DNA of 64,000 nucleotides from Ensifer sp. Root278 (GCF_001429285.1 NZ_LMJJ01000004.1:111701-175700), one strand, 5' to 3'; positions 8,074 to 18,518 are shown, numbered from the stretch's first letter. The notes: generated by a model from the letters alone, not told the origin. Numbers and translations: made by a program.

Positions 8074-9566
8074 GCGAGCCGGTCTCCGAACAGAAATTGC
8101 ATGGCTCGGTCGAGACGGATATGCGGTACCGACAGTTTTAAGCCGCCGCCGGTTTCTTCGAGATGCGGCGGGCGGAAGCGGACGAAGCTGAGCTCTGGCC
8201 GAGGGTGGGCGCTTTCGACGAAGGTCGTTCCGCCCGACTGCATCTCGATCGCCTTGAAGAGCACTTCAGGATCTTCCGGCAAGTCACCGGGAAATATTGC
8301 GGTTTTCTTCTCGCCGTCAAAGATTTCGCCGTTGATCTCCTCGCCGGCGATCGGGGTGCCGACGATCACCGGCAGCGCATGGCCGTCGTGGTTGACGGTC
8401 GCTTCGCGGGTCGCCCTGACGGATGCAAGCGCCATGACCTCGAGGCCGGCGCCGCTCATGCCGATGCTCTGCGCGGCGCGATCGACCAGGCGCGCGGCGA
8501 TGCGCTCCAACCGGTCGTGGCTTTCGTGATGCAGATGATCCGCCTTCGTCGCGGCGATCAGCACCTTGTCGATCCGGCGTGTCAGGAAGGAGGAGAGCCA
8601 GCTGTTGGTTCCCGGGCGGAAGCAGGCGAGCACGTCGGCAAGCGCCTGCTCGAGATCGAGCAGCGCTTCCGGACCGTTGTTGATCGCCTGAAGCGCATCG
8701 ACCAGTACGATCTGGCGGTCGAGCCGTGCGAAGTGTTCGCGAAAGAACGGGCTCACCACATGCTTCTTGTAGGCCTCGTAGCGCCGCTCCATCATCGCCC
8801 AGAGCGAACCTTTCGGTGCGCGGCCATCCGGGAGATCGGGAAGCGGCGAGAAGGTGAGTGCCGGTGACCCCTCGAGATCGCCCGGCATCAGGAAGCGGCC
8901 AGGCGGGAGGGTCGAAGGAGAGCGTTCGTCCGCCTTGCAGGCCCTCAGATAGCCCGTGAAACTTTCGGCAAGCCTGCGGGCGCTCGCCTCGTCGGCAACG
9001 GCCGTCGGTCCGGCCGAAGCGGCCAGCGTCAGCCACTCCGCCGAAAAGGTGCTCCGGCTGGCGGCATGGGCGCGTGCCACGGCGTTGTTGCTGAACGCGC
9101 GGAAATCCTGTGCCAGCAGGGGCAGATCGAGCAACCACTCACCGGGGTAATCGACGATATCGAGCGACAGGCGGCCGGGAGAGAACAGCCGGTTCCAGCC
9201 GCTGGCACTCTCATAGTCGATCGTGATGCGCAGTTGCGAAATGGCGCGGGTCGAATCCGGCCAGATGCGATCGCGCACCAGGGCAGCGATGTGGTCCTCG
9301 TATTGGAAGCGCGGTACGGCATCGTCCGGCTGCGGTTGAAGCCTGACCTTCGAGACCCGCCCGGAACGCACCGGCTCGAACACCGGCAGGCGTCCGCCGT
9401 TCAGGAGATTGTGCACCAGCGACGAGATGAAAACCGTCTTGCCGGAGCGCGACAGGCCGGTGACACCGAGGCGGATGGAGGGATTGACGAGGCCGGAAGC
9501 TCGGTCGGTCAGATTGTCGAGCGCAATCAGGGCGTCGTCTTTGAAGCTGGTCAGGTTGGGCGCCAA
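8070..9566 (-). CDS. YcjX-family P-loop NTPase (DUF463)
   Basis: A 498-residue protein of the YcjX family of Ras-like GTP-binding proteins. The Walker A loop is GLSRSGKTVF near the N-terminus, followed by DYPGEWLLDLPLL (Walker B region) and IAATKADHLHHE, a T/NKxD-like base-recognition motif. It acts with the membrane protein encoded just downstream, and both are probably part of an envelope-stress response. The start is uncertain: I prefer TTG at 9566 (reading LAPNLTSFKDD) because the residues upstream of it have no family character; an ATG at 9692 is the longest reading. Confidence 0.88.
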   Translation of the reverse strand: MAPNLTSFKDDALIALDNLTDRASGLVNPSIRLGVTGLSRSGKTVFISSLVHNLLNGGRLPVFEPVRSGRVSKVRLQPQPDDAVPRFQYEDHIAALVRDRIWPDSTRAISQLRITIDYESASGWNRLFSPGRLSLDIVDYPGEWLLDLPLLAQDFRAFSNNAVARAHAASRSTFSAEWLTLAASAGPTAVADEASARRLAESFTGYLRACKADERSPSTLPPGRFLMPGDLEGSPALTFSPLPDLPDGRAPKGSLWAMMERRYEAYKKHVVSPFFREHFARLDRQIVLVDALQAINNGPEALLDLEQALADVLACFRPGTNSWLSSFLTRRIDKVLIAATKADHLHHESHDRLERIAARLVDRAAQSIGMSGAGLEVMALASVRATREATVNHDGHALPVIVGTPIAGEEINGEIFDGEKKTAIFPGDLPEDPEVLFKAIEMQSGGTTFVESAHPRPELSFVRFRPPHLEETGGGLKLSVPHIRLDRAMQFLFGDRLA

Positions 9567-9697
9567 ATCTTGCTCTTTCTTGCGGCGTAGTTCCGTGGGG
9601 CGTTCTGCTGGCGTCGTCCGGCAGAACTGTCGCACGCAGGCAGCCACCGCGATATAGGCAATATTTCCCCGGTCGCAACGAGGACCCGGCAATTCTT

Positions 9698-10216
9698 CTA
9701 TTGGTTGGGCAGCAGGATCGAGACCAATGTCGCGACCGCTGCGCCATCTTTCGGCGCGACGGCGGGCAGGTCGAGGATCGAAAGCCCCGCCGGCGGATAA
9801 CCGTAGGCAAACGCCTCACGCGCGGCGTCGTCTCCGACCAGCCGGTGAAGCAATTGCTCGATCATCGGGTTGTGCCCGACCAGCATCAGCGAATTCAGAT
9901 GCCGATGGGCGTCGATGAGGTCGAAGTAGACCGTTGCCGGTCCCGAATAGAGTGCATCGATGTAACGAATATCGAGACTTTCGCTGACGGTGCGAAAGAA
10001 CGGTTCGGCGGTTTCGCGGCAGCGCACGGCGGTGGAACAGAGGATGCGCTCGGGGCGGATGCCGCGGTCGACAGCCATCTGCGCGAGCCGTTCCGCATCG
10101 ACATAACCGACCTCGTCCAGCGCCCGGTCGAAGTCGCGTTGCCCGGGCAACGCCCAGCCGGAACGCGCGTGCCGCAGAAGGTAAAGGCGAAGGGCCTTGG
10201 GGGCGCTGTCTTGCAT
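9698..10216 (-). CDS. SixA-like histidine phosphatase
   Basis: A 172-residue member of the phosphoglycerate-mutase-like histidine phosphatase superfamily. The catalytic RHA motif lies at residues 15-17 (LYLLRHARSGW), the second conserved arginine in STAVRCRETAEP, and the second histidine in LVGHNPMIEQLL. SixA proteins remove phosphate from phosphohistidine in HPt domains or PTS proteins, so a signalling role is likely but the substrate is not shown. The start at 10216 was chosen because the SixA fold begins a few residues later. Confidence 0.87.
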   Translation of the reverse strand: MQDSAPKALRLYLLRHARSGWALPGQRDFDRALDEVGYVDAERLAQMAVDRGIRPERILCSTAVRCRETAEPFFRTVSESLDIRYIDALYSGPATVYFDLIDAHRHLNSLMLVGHNPMIEQLLHRLVGDDAAREAFAYGYPPAGLSILDLPAVAPKDGAAVATLVSILLPNQ

Positions 10217-10632
10217 CGAGCGGTTTCCGGTGGCTGCCTGTCGCTTGTGGCGGCAGGGTCGAATGGTGTTGTCCGGGCACAGCTTGCGCGTCGCCCGGCA
10301 GACCTCCACCTTTTCCCTCGGGAACCGCAAAGATCAAGCTGCCGGCTGCTTTTTTCCGGGGATCGGCAAGCTGCTGCGCTTTGCCGCGGTCGCGATCAGG
10401 CGATCCAATGACGCAAACACATCAGTCTCACTTTTCAGCGAGGACGGCCGGACGCAGCGGTACGTACAAGCAGGAATTCAAGTTCCAATGTGTAATTTTG
10501 ATGAAATATTCGTCAGTTAGCCTGAATCGCGAGCAATATTAAAATACGGTTGAGTGCCTGTTCCGAGGCTTGAATCGAGGCTTCCATAGGTCTATACAGC
10601 GCCGCAATGAGATGTTCTTCAGGAGAATCGCG
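10217..10632. other. Non-coding stretch before dksA
   Basis: No gene is supported in these 416 bases. The last 120 bases are AT-rich (around 10495-10560) and should hold the dksA promoter; I do not see a clear -35/-10 pair. Confidence 0.5.
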
Positions 10633-11052
10633 TTGAGTGAGAAGATCGATCTTAGTACCTTCGTCCTGTCCGAGGACGATGAATTCATGAATGCCAACCA
10701 CCGGGCGTATTTCCGGGCCAAGTTGAATGCTTGGAAAAATGACATCCTTCGTGAGGCACGCGAGACACTGGATCACTTGGCAGAGGAGAGCGCCAATCAT
10801 CCCGATCTCGCAGACAGGGCTTCTTCCGAAACGGATCGGGCAATTGAGCTCAGAGCCCGGGACCGTCAGCGCAAGCTGATCTCCAAGATCGACGCGGCGC
10901 TGCAACGGCTCGATGAAGGCACCTACGGCTACTGCGAAGAGACCGGTGAGCCAATCGGCCTGAAGCGGCTGGACGCACGGCCAATCGCAACCCTGTCGAT
11001 CGAGGCGCAAGAGCGTCACGAGCGTCGGGAAAAGGTCTACCGGGACGAATAG
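10633..11052 (+). CDS. dksA: DksA-family RNA polymerase regulator, one-cysteine type
   Basis: A 139-residue protein with the DksA coiled-coil (residues 20-90) ending at the globular zinc-finger-like domain. DksA enters the RNA polymerase secondary channel and acts with ppGpp on rRNA and amino-acid promoters. Of the four zinc cysteines only Cys101 remains; the others are Thr104, Ser122 and Ala125 (YCEETGEPIG, ATLSIEA). The start is a TTG at 10633, set by a perfect AGGAG at 10621 with a 7-base spacer; an ATG at 10570 would add 21 residues without family character. A terminator follows. Confidence 0.92.
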   Translation: MSEKIDLSTFVLSEDDEFMNANHRAYFRAKLNAWKNDILREARETLDHLAEESANHPDLADRASSETDRAIELRARDRQRKLISKIDAALQRLDEGTYGYCEETGEPIGLKRLDARPIATLSIEAQERHERREKVYRDE

Positions 11053-11077
11053 GATATCCGACTATCGGAACTGTCTG

Positions 11078-11110
11078 AAAAAAGGCGCGGCTCAAACCGC
11101 GCCTTTTTCT
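11078..11110 (+). terminator. dksA terminator
   Basis: Stem AAAGGCGCGGC / ACCGCGCCTTT with a short loop and a T-rich tail, 26 bases after the dksA stop. A-rich on the left, so it may also work on the minus strand for the fliO-like gene. Confidence 0.9.
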
Positions 11111-11178
11111 TTTGGACCGATTGCTTACCAAGGGTGGACCGCTTCGCGATGCCCAGCGGCGTCACCCGCGAGGGGAAG

Positions 11179-12180
11179 CTATGGCTTCCGGCCGGCGGAG
11201 ATATCGGCCAGCATACGGTTCATTTCTTCTTCGATGGTCGGCTCCTTGCGGCCGCCTTCGGCGCCGGGGGCGCCAAGCGTCGGCTCCTGACGGCCGGATG
11301 GCGCCAGGGAGCGGCTCTCCGGTGCCACCATGTTCGTGGAGGCAACGGTGCCTGGGTTCGGTACCGTGGCCGGGCCAAGACGCTGCAGGTCGCCGCTGAT
11401 CTCCGCATCGAGCAGGCGCTCGAAATCCGTGAGGGCAGTGGCCGGCGCCGGCTGGGGCTGCTGGATGGTGGGGGCCGGGCGCTGCAACTGCACGGGTTGT
11501 ACGGGGATTGGCTGCGCCTGGACTTGCTGGACCGCCGGTGCGGACCTGTTTATGGCGATTTCGAAGTTCGACTGGGGCGCCGAAGCGGCCGTGACAGCCG
11601 GGATTTCCGGAGCCTGCTGCACGGACGGACGGACAGGCGGACGTTGTTCGGCCGCAAGGACGGGTGCGGCGACCGGGCGCTGCTCCACGACAACGCGCGG
11701 CGGCGCGGCCGGCTCGATACGGGTGACCGGTTGTTCCCCCGGTTGGGCAACGGGGCGGACCGGCGTTACGGCGGCGACGGTTTCAGCTTCAAACGAAGGT
11801 GCGGCTTGTTGCGGAAGCTCTCGCGTTGCCGGCCGGCTGTCCACTGCCAGCGGTTCCGCTACCTTGCGCTCCGCGACGGCCGCACGCTCCTCGGGCGCAC
11901 CGATCCGGCTCTCGATGACGATATCCGTCGGGCCGCCGATCATGATCAGATGCTCGACATCATCGCGGCGCACGAGCACCAGGCGGCGACGGGTGTCGAC
12001 GGCAGCGGCATCGAGCACGGCAAGGCGCGGCTGGCGGTTCTTGCCGCCGCGAATGAAGGGCGAGGAGGGGCGATTGCGCATGATCCAGAGCACGGCCACG
12101 AGGCAGAGAAGTCCGATCGCGACGGCTGCGGCGGCGATGACGAACCGGCTGCCATTGTCTGCGATGATCGTTTCCATCAT
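11179..12180 (-). CDS. fliO: FliO/MopB-like membrane protein
   Basis: A 333-residue protein with one N-terminal transmembrane helix (about residues 13-34) followed by a FliO-like beta domain (RLAVLDAAAVDTRRRLVLVRRDDVEHLIMIGG). FliO helps assemble the flagellar export gate. The rest (residues 95-333) is a long Pro/Ala/Gln-rich low-complexity tail (repeated VQPVQLQRPAP-like runs) of unknown use, much longer than enterobacterial FliO (about 120 residues). No other flagellar gene is near, so the assignment rests on the domain only. The ATG at 12180 has an AAGGAG site. Confidence 0.7.
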   Translation of the reverse strand: MMETIIADNGSRFVIAAAAVAIGLLCLVAVLWIMRNRPSSPFIRGGKNRQPRLAVLDAAAVDTRRRLVLVRRDDVEHLIMIGGPTDIVIESRIGAPEERAAVAERKVAEPLAVDSRPATRELPQQAAPSFEAETVAAVTPVRPVAQPGEQPVTRIEPAAPPRVVVEQRPVAAPVLAAEQRPPVRPSVQQAPEIPAVTAASAPQSNFEIAINRSAPAVQQVQAQPIPVQPVQLQRPAPTIQQPQPAPATALTDFERLLDAEISGDLQRLGPATVPNPGTVASTNMVAPESRSLAPSGRQEPTLGAPGAEGGRKEPTIEEEMNRMLADISAGRKP

Positions 12181-12444
12181 AGGCTGAACTCCTTCTGCCT
12201 TTCGAGTGCCAGTATTTGACGGCTTTTTTCGGGCCCGGACAAGGACTTCGCCGACATTCCCTGTGAATTGGCTGCAATGCTTCCGCAGAGGTGCTTTTTG
12301 CTGTTATCTCTGATTGTTAAAGATGATTCTTGTCCGAATGATCGAGGGCCTATCGGGAATGACCGATTTCGCCCGGCGGATTACGCGGATACCGGCCGGA
12401 AGTGCCGGCCCGCGCGCGCGGTGCCGGCCGCATAAGAGGATCCG

Positions 12445-15072
12445 ATGACGAAATTGCGGCAGTCAGGCGACTACCAGATGCCGGTTGTTGACCGTGGCGT
12501 CAGGCCAGGCACCGTGCTGCGGATCGTTCTGCTCGCGATCGTCCTCACCGTGTCAGCCATCGCCTTCGTGATCTTCAAGAACGAGATGGAAAACGAGATC
12601 GTTCTCGGCATCCTCGGCGTTCTTGCCATGGTCGGCATCTTCTTCCTCGTCTCCTCCGTCATCGGCTTCATCGAGGTCATGCCGCAGTCGCGCCCGGACG
12701 AACTGGCGCGCGCCTTTCTCGATGCCCATGAGGACGGCACGATCGTCACCGACCGCAAGGGCCGGATCATCTACGCCAACGCCGCCTATGGCGCGCTGAC
12801 GGGTGCCAAGAGCGCCGCCGGCATCCAGTCGCTGGAAACCATCCTATCGCGCAATCGCGAGGCGACGGAAGCGATCTATCGGCTGACGAACGGTCTACAC
12901 GAGGGCAAGCAGGGGCATGAGGAATTCCGCCTGCTGAAGCCGCTCGCGACCAGCACCTCCAGCGGCTCCGGCGCCCATTGGTTCCGGCTGAAGGCGCGGG
13001 TGCTGCCGCTCGAAGACAGCGAGCGCAATCCGCTTTATCTCTGGCAGATTGCCGACATTACGGCGGAGCGCGACGACCAGGAGCGCTTCTTCAAGGAACT
13101 GCAGAACGCGATCGACTATCTCGACCACGCGCCGGCCGGCTTCTTCTCTGCCGGGCGCAAGGGCGAGATCTTCTACATTAATGCCACGCTCGCCGATTGG
13201 CTCGGCATCGACCTGACCAAGTTCCAGCCGGGGTCGATCAGCATCGGCGACCTGGTGGCCGGCGAGGGGCTGACGCTGGTTCAGGCCGTGCAGGCGGAGC
13301 CTGGCCTGAAGAAAACCAAGATGCTCGACCTCGATCTGCGCAAGCTGAACGGCCAGAGCCTGCCGGTGCGCATGATCCACCGGGTCTCCTCGACGCGCGA
13401 CGGGGCACCCGGCGAAAGCCGCACCATCGTCATGTCGCGCGAAGGCGGCGAGGACAACGAGCAATCGGCGTCGAGCGCGGCAATGCGCTTTACCCGCTTC
13501 TTCAACAATACGCCGATGGCGATCGCCTCCGTCGATGGCAATGGCCGGATTCTGCGCACCAACGCGCCGTTCCTGAAGCTCTTCTCCGGCCTCGTCTCGC
13601 AGGACGACGTCGAGCGCGGGGCGCTGATCGAAGCCGTGGTGCACGAAACCGAAAAGGGCCGACTGCACGAGGCGTTGGCGGCAGCCAAGGACCGGCAGGG
13701 TGACATCGCGCCGATCGATGCGCTGCACCCGAAGGATGGCGAGCGCCACTTCCGCTTCTATATCAACGCCGTGATCGACCAGAGCGATCAGTCGCCAGAG
13801 GAAGCGGCAATCATCCATGCGCTTGAAATCACCGAGCAGAAGGCGCTCGAGAACCAGATGGCGCAGACCCAGAAGATGAACGCCGTGGGCACGCTCGCCG
13901 GCGGCATCGCGCACGACTTCAACAACGTGCTGACGGCGATCCTGCTGTCGTCCGACCACCTGCTTCTGTCGGCCCGTACGGCAGATCCGAGCTTTGCCGA
14001 TCTCATGGAGATCAAGCGCAACGCCAACCGCGCTGCGGTGCTTGTGCGCCAATTGCTCGCTTTCTCGCGCAAGCAGACGATGCGGCCGACGGTGCTCAAT
14101 ATGACGGATGTGATCGGCGACCTGCGCATGCTGGTCGACCGCATGACCGGAACCAACGTCAAGGTCGAGGTGGACTACGGCCGCGATCTTTGGCCGGTCA
14201 AGACCGATCTCGGCCAGTTCGAACAGGTGCTGCTGAACCTGGCGGTCAATGCCCGCGACGCAATGCCCGAGGGCGGCACGATCACGCTTCGGACGCGCAA
14301 CCTGCCCGCTGCCGAGGTTGCGTCCTTCGGACGACGCGAGTTGCCGGACGACGATTTCGTGATGGTCGAGGTCGCCGACCAGGGGACCGGCATACCGCCG
14401 GAGATCCTCGACAAGATTTTCGAACCGTTCTTCACCACCAAGGAAGTCGGCAAGGGCACTGGTCTCGGCCTGTCGATGGTCTATGGCATCGTCAAGCAGT
14501 CGGGCGGTTACATCTATCCGGAATCGGAAGTCGGCAAGGGCACCACCTTCCGCATCCTGCTGCCGCGCCACATCGAGGTGCCGGTAGTGGCCGAAGAGAC
14601 CAATCTGGCGGCGACAACAACGGCGGAGGCGGCTCCGGCGCGGGTAGCGCAGGCGATTGCAGCACCGGCGGCAAAGACCGAGGAGCCGGCCGATCTCACC
14701 GGGGATTCAGCCGTCGTCCTGCTTGTCGAGGATGAGGAGGCGGTACGCCGCGGCGGCAAGCGCATGCTGGAAACGCGCGGCTACACAGTCTACGAGGCGG
14801 GCTCCGGCGTCGAGGCGCTCGATATCATGGACGAGCTCGACGGTGCGGTCGATATCGTCGTTTCGGACGTGGTGATGCCGGAGATGGACGGACCGACGCT
14901 GCTGACCGAGCTGCGCAAAAAGTACCCGGACCTGAAGTTCATCTTCGTTTCCGGCTATGCCGAAGACGCCTTTGCCCGCAACCTGCCGGCCGACGCGAAG
15001 TTCGGCTTCCTGCCGAAGCCGTTCTCGCTGAAGCAGCTCGCAGTCTCCGTGCGCGAAATGCTCGACTCCTAG
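12445..15072 (+). CDS. cckA: Cell-cycle hybrid histidine kinase CckA
   Basis: An 875-residue membrane kinase. Two transmembrane helices (about residues 25-45 and 52-73), tandem PAS domains (about 85-210, 225-330 and 345-465), a HisKA domain with His490 ([11 protein letters not shown]), an ATP-binding domain with DQGTGIP and GTGLGLSMV blocks, and a C-terminal receiver with phosphoacceptor Asp808 ([12 protein letters not shown]). CckA phosphorylates ChpT, which passes phosphate to CtrA and CpdR, controlling the cell cycle in alphaproteobacteria; it is essential in relatives. The ATG has a GAGG site. Monocistronic, ended by a terminator. Confidence 0.95.
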   Translation: MTKLRQSGDYQMPVVDRGVRPGTVLRIVLLAIVLTVSAIAFVIFKNEMENEIVLGILGVLAMVGIFFLVSSVIGFIEVMPQSRPDELARAFLDAHEDGTIVTDRKGRIIYANAAYGALTGAKSAAGIQSLETILSRNREATEAIYRLTNGLHEGKQGHEEFRLLKPLATSTSSGSGAHWFRLKARVLPLEDSERNPLYLWQIADITAERDDQERFFKELQNAIDYLDHAPAGFFSAGRKGEIFYINATLADWLGIDLTKFQPGSISIGDLVAGEGLTLVQAVQAEPGLKKTKMLDLDLRKLNGQSLPVRMIHRVSSTRDGAPGESRTIVMSREGGEDNEQSASSAAMRFTRFFNNTPMAIASVDGNGRILRTNAPFLKLFSGLVSQDDVERGALIEAVVHETEKGRLHEALAAAKDRQGDIAPIDALHPKDGERHFRFYINAVIDQSDQSPEEAAIIHALEITEQKALENQMAQTQKMNAVGTLAGGIAHDFNNVLTAILLSSDHLLLSARTADPSFADLMEIKRNANRAAVLVRQLLAFSRKQTMRPTVLNMTDVIGDLRMLVDRMTGTNVKVEVDYGRDLWPVKTDLGQFEQVLLNLAVNARDAMPEGGTITLRTRNLPAAEVASFGRRELPDDDFVMVEVADQGTGIPPEILDKIFEPFFTTKEVGKGTGLGLSMVYGIVKQSGGYIYPESEVGKGTTFRILLPRHIEVPVVAEETNLAATTTAEAAPARVAQAIAAPAAKTEEPADLTGDSAVVLLVEDEEAVRRGGKRMLETRGYTVYEAGSGVEALDIMDELDGAVDIVVSDVVMPEMDGPTLLTELRKKYPDLKFIFVSGYAEDAFARNLPADAKFGFLPKPFSLKQLAVSVREMLDS

Positions 15073-15119
15073 ATCAGCGATCTGACACTGAAATCATCAG
15101 CCGGTGGAAGTCGGACATG

Positions 15120-15152
15120 AAAAAGCCCGGCGCTTGCGTGCCGGGCTTTTTC
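15120..15152. terminator. Terminator between cckA and psuG
   Basis: Stem AAAAAGCCCGGC / GCCGGGCTTTTT with loop GCTTGCGT region, A and T tracts on both sides, so it serves both convergent transcripts. Confidence 0.92.
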
Positions 15153-15171
15153 GTCTGTTATCCTATAGGAA

Positions 15172-16101
15172 TTACTTGGCGTTGAGCGCGACCGCGATCT
15201 CGCCGGCAAGGCGCGCATTGTTCTCGACCAGCGCGATGTTGGTCTCGAGGCTGCGGCCTTCGGTCATGTGGAAGAGATTGTCGAGCAGGTAAGGCGTGAC
15301 GGCCTTGCCGGTGATCTCGTCGCTCTCGGCATTGTCGAGCGCGCGGGTGATGTAGATTTCCATCTCTTCGCGCGGGATTTCGCTTTCTTCCGGCACCGGA
15401 TTGGCTACCAGCATGCCGCCGTCGACGCCGAGCAGTTCGCGCATGTTCTGGAAGTTGGCGATCGCCGCCGGGCTGTTCAGCATCAGCGGGCTCTTGAGGC
15501 CGCTGTCGCGCGACCAGAAGGCCGGGAAGACTTCGCTGTCGTAGGTGACGACAGGGACACCGCGGGTTTCGAGCACTTCGAGCGTCTTCGGAATGTCGAG
15601 GATCGCCTTGGCGCCGGCGCAGACGACGATGACGCCGGTGCGGGCAAGTTCGTCGAGGTCGGCGGAGACGTCGAAGCTGAGTTCGGCGCCGCGGTGCACG
15701 CCACCGATGCCGCCGGTCGCAAAGACGCGAATGCCGGCGCGGGCAGCGGCAATCATCGTCGCGGCAACGGTCGTTGCGCCCGTGCGGCGCTCGGCGATCG
15801 CGAACGCGAGGTCGGCGCGCGAGACCTTCATCGCACCTTCCGTCTTCGCCAACTCCTCGAGCTTGGCGTCATCAAGGCCGATATGCAGCACGCCATGGAT
15901 GACGGCGATCGTTGCCGGCACGGCACCCTGTTCGCGGATGATCGCTTCGACGCTGCGGGCCATGTTCAGATTGCCGGGATAGGGCATGCCATGGGTGATG
16001 ATGGTCGATTCCAGCGCCACGATCGGCGCGCCACGCGCCTTGGCGGCTGCGACCTCGTCGGAATATGCCATCGGCAGGGAGGGAGAAGCGGGTTTGGTCA
16101 T
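15172..16101 (-). CDS. psuG: Pseudouridine-5'-phosphate glycosidase
   Basis: A 309-residue enzyme that splits pseudouridine 5'-phosphate into uracil and ribose 5-phosphate. Family blocks seen are ALESTIITHGMPYP near the N-terminus, ATIAVIHG, the lysine-bearing RADLAFAIAERRTGATTVAATM, and FATGGIGGVHRGA, with CAGAKAILDIPKTLE in the middle. Start at 16101 gives the family N-terminus. It is second in a two-gene operon, 31 bases after psuK, which makes the substrate. Confidence 0.95.
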   Translation of the reverse strand: MTKPASPSLPMAYSDEVAAAKARGAPIVALESTIITHGMPYPGNLNMARSVEAIIREQGAVPATIAVIHGVLHIGLDDAKLEELAKTEGAMKVSRADLAFAIAERRTGATTVAATMIAAARAGIRVFATGGIGGVHRGAELSFDVSADLDELARTGVIVVCAGAKAILDIPKTLEVLETRGVPVVTYDSEVFPAFWSRDSGLKSPLMLNSPAAIANFQNMRELLGVDGGMLVANPVPEESEIPREEMEIYITRALDNAESDEITGKAVTPYLLDNLFHMTEGRSLETNIALVENNARLAGEIAVALNAK

Positions 16102-16132
16102 GGTCTTTCCTTGGGAGTTCTGCTGGCAATTG

Positions 16133-17080
16133 TCATGACAGCATTTGGGGCGTGGGCACAAGAGCCAGCGCCTGTTCGAGATTGGCCGCGGACATCTCTT
16201 CGGATGCGGCCAAGGGAGAGCGCAATGTGATTCCGGCGGCTGCGATGCCGTGCCGCAGGCACTCGGTCAGATTGCAGCCGGCGAGGCGCGCGGAGAGGAA
16301 GCCGGAGGCAAGCGCATCACCGGCGCCGGTGACGTCGGCCAGTGCCGGGAGCGCCGGCGGAACGGCAACGCAGATGCTGTCGCCATCGAAGGCGACGACC
16401 GCGCGGCCGCCGCGTGTGACCACGCCGCCATTGAGGCCCGCGCTTCTCAAAAGCGCCGGCCATGCTTCCGCCTCGGCCGCGTCCTTGCCGGTCAGCGCCC
16501 GTGCCTCGGATTCATTCATGAACAGGAAGGAGAGATGCTGGAGGCACGGCCGGTAGCGGATGACCTTGGCGGGCGAAACGGCAATGCCGGCGACGAGGCG
16601 CCCGTTGCCCGCGGCCGACTGGACCAGCGCGGCGATCGTTTCCTCCGGCAGGTTGGCGTCCGTCAGCACGAGCCTGCTCGTGGCGACGACATCGCGGAGC
16701 GCCCGGCGTTGCAATTGTCGCGGCGAGAACAGCCGGTAGAGTTGCATGTCGGCGAGCGCGATCACCAGATTGCCGTCGTTTTCAAGGATCGCGGTGTAGC
16801 TCGGCGTCTGGCGATCGAGAAAAGTGAGGGGGCTGTCGATGACCCCTGCTGCGGCCGCCGCCGCCGTCACCATCTCGCCGGCGGCATCGCCGCCGCGAGT
16901 GCTGATCATGCGCACGCCATGGCCAAGGCGCGCAAGGTTGCGGGCCGCGTTGAAGCCGCCACCGCCAGCCTCTTCGAACCAGGTGCCGGGATTGCTGGAA
17001 CCCGGTGCGGTCGTCCCCGATATGCGGCCGCGCCTGTCGATATGCGCTCCGCCGAAGACGGCGATTTCAGCTTCCGTCAT
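16133..17080 (-). CDS. psuK: PfkB-family carbohydrate kinase, pseudouridine kinase
   Basis: A 315-residue ribokinase-family protein. It shows the first PfkB block (EAGGGGFNAARNLARLG) and the catalytic block DVTGAGDALASGF. Its position right before psuG indicates that it phosphorylates pseudouridine, so the pair salvages pseudouridine from RNA breakdown. The ATG at 17080 begins the family N-terminus (AEIAVFGGAHIDRRG). The substrate is inferred from context, not from residues. Confidence 0.88.
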   Translation of the reverse strand: MTEAEIAVFGGAHIDRRGRISGTTAPGSSNPGTWFEEAGGGGFNAARNLARLGHGVRMISTRGGDAAGEMVTAAAAAAGVIDSPLTFLDRQTPSYTAILENDGNLVIALADMQLYRLFSPRQLQRRALRDVVATSRLVLTDANLPEETIAALVQSAAGNGRLVAGIAVSPAKVIRYRPCLQHLSFLFMNESEARALTGKDAAEAEAWPALLRSAGLNGGVVTRGGRAVVAFDGDSICVAVPPALPALADVTGAGDALASGFLSARLAGCNLTECLRHGIAAAGITLRSPLAASEEMSAANLEQALALVPTPQMLS

Positions 17081-17259
17081 GAATGTTCCTCTGCTTGGCC
17101 CATCGGCCGAAATATCTGTTGGCTTTCTGCAATGGCCGAGGTCCAAATTCCAAGGACCCATGCGCCCGATCTCTTCGTCTCAGGCGAATCGGCCAAGCCC
17201 TGAGGGGCAGGTTTGAAGACGTACTGCGCGCATTTGAGAACCTATGGTTTCAATCCCGT

Positions 17260-17274
17260 GAACATGAAAAGAAC
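17260..17274 (+). promoter_or_regulatory. LexA (SOS) box upstream of recA
   Basis: GAAC-ATGAAAA-GAAC is an exact match to the alphaproteobacterial LexA operator GAAC-N7-GAAC. It lies 128 bases before the recA start, so recA is expected to be induced by DNA damage. Confidence 0.9.
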
Positions 17275-17401
17275 GAAACCAAGATAATCATTGTTTTTCA
17301 ATATATTGTCCTGCTCTTGCAAATACGGAACAAAACATGTACAAAAACTCCTGCGGCGGCTTCATTGCCTCGGTAGCTTCAATAACCTAAAGGTGGACCA
17401 A

Positions 17402-18493
17402 ATGGCACAAAACTCTTTGCGGCTCGTAGAGGACAAATCGGTGGATAAAAGCAAGGCACTTGAAGCGGCACTTTCCCAGATCGAACGGTCGTTCGGCAAG
17501 GGATCGATCATGAAGCTCGGTGGGAAGGACAGCATCATCGAGATCGAAACCGTCTCGACGGGTTCTCTCAGCCTCGACATCGCGCTCGGCATCGGCGGCC
17601 TGCCGAAGGGCCGCATCGTTGAAATTTACGGCCCGGAAAGCTCGGGTAAGACGACGCTGGCGCTGCAGACGATCGCCGAAGCACAGAAGAAGGGCGGCAT
17701 CTGCGCCTTCGTCGACGCCGAACACGCGCTCGATCCGATCTATGCGCGCAAGCTCGGTGTCGATCTCGAAAACCTCCTGATCTCGCAGCCGGACACCGGC
17801 GAGCAGGCGCTTGAGATCACCGACACGCTGGTGCGCTCCGGTGCGATCGACGTTCTCGTCGTCGACTCCGTCGCAGCGCTTGTGCCGCGCGCCGAAATCG
17901 AAGGCGAAATGGGCGACAGCCTGCCGGGCATGCAGGCACGCCTGATGAGCCAGGCGCTGCGCAAGCTGACCGCGTCGATCTCCAAGTCGAACTGCATGGT
18001 CATCTTCATCAACCAGATCCGCATGAAGATCGGCGTCATGTTCGGTTCGCCGGAAACCACCACCGGCGGCAACGCGCTGAAGTTCTACGCCTCGGTCCGC
18101 CTCGACATCCGCCGCATCGGTTCGGTCAAGGAGCGCGAAGAGGTCGTCGGCAACCAGACCCGTGTCAAGGTCGTCAAGAACAAGATGGCGCCGCCCTTCA
18201 AGCAGGTCGAGTTCGACATCATGTATGGCGAAGGCGTTTCCAAGACCGGCGAACTCGTCGATCTCGGCGTCAAGGCCGGCATCGTCGAGAAATCCGGTGC
18301 CTGGTTCTCCTATAACAGCCAGCGCCTCGGCCAGGGCCGCGAGAACGCCAAGACGTTCCTGCGCGACAACCCGGACCTGGCGCGTGAGATCGAGACGGCG
18401 CTGCGCCAGAACGCCGGCCTGATCGCCGACCGGTTCCTCGAAAACGGCGGCCCGGAACCCGACGACGGCAGCGACGACGCCGCCGAGGCGTGA
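17402..18493 (+). CDS. recA: Recombinase A
   Basis: A 363-residue DNA-dependent ATPase for homologous recombination, strand exchange and LexA self-cleavage. Walker A is GPESSGKTT, with [28 protein letters not shown] (L1 loop) and [18 protein letters not shown] (L2 loop) all intact, and an acidic C-terminal tail. The ATG at 17402 starts the usual [21 protein letters not shown]-terminus. Monocistronic, with a LexA box before and a terminator after. Confidence 0.98.
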   Translation: MAQNSLRLVEDKSVDKSKALEAALSQIERSFGKGSIMKLGGKDSIIEIETVSTGSLSLDIALGIGGLPKGRIVEIYGPESSGKTTLALQTIAEAQKKGGICAFVDAEHALDPIYARKLGVDLENLLISQPDTGEQALEITDTLVRSGAIDVLVVDSVAALVPRAEIEGEMGDSLPGMQARLMSQALRKLTASISKSNCMVIFINQIRMKIGVMFGSPETTTGGNALKFYASVRLDIRRIGSVKEREEVVGNQTRVKVVKNKMAPPFKQVEFDIMYGEGVSKTGELVDLGVKAGIVEKSGAWFSYNSQRLGQGRENAKTFLRDNPDLAREIETALRQNAGLIADRFLENGGPEPDDGSDDAAEA

Positions 18494-18518
18494 AACACCA
18501 GGAACTGAAGCTTCCGGA

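Noticed and set aside
12181..12444. CtrA site (TTAA-N7-TTAA) upstream of cckA
   Set aside because: TTAA appears singly but not as the spaced pair.
12895..14571. 558-residue frame opposite cckA
   Set aside because: Shadow of CckA; no signal of its own.
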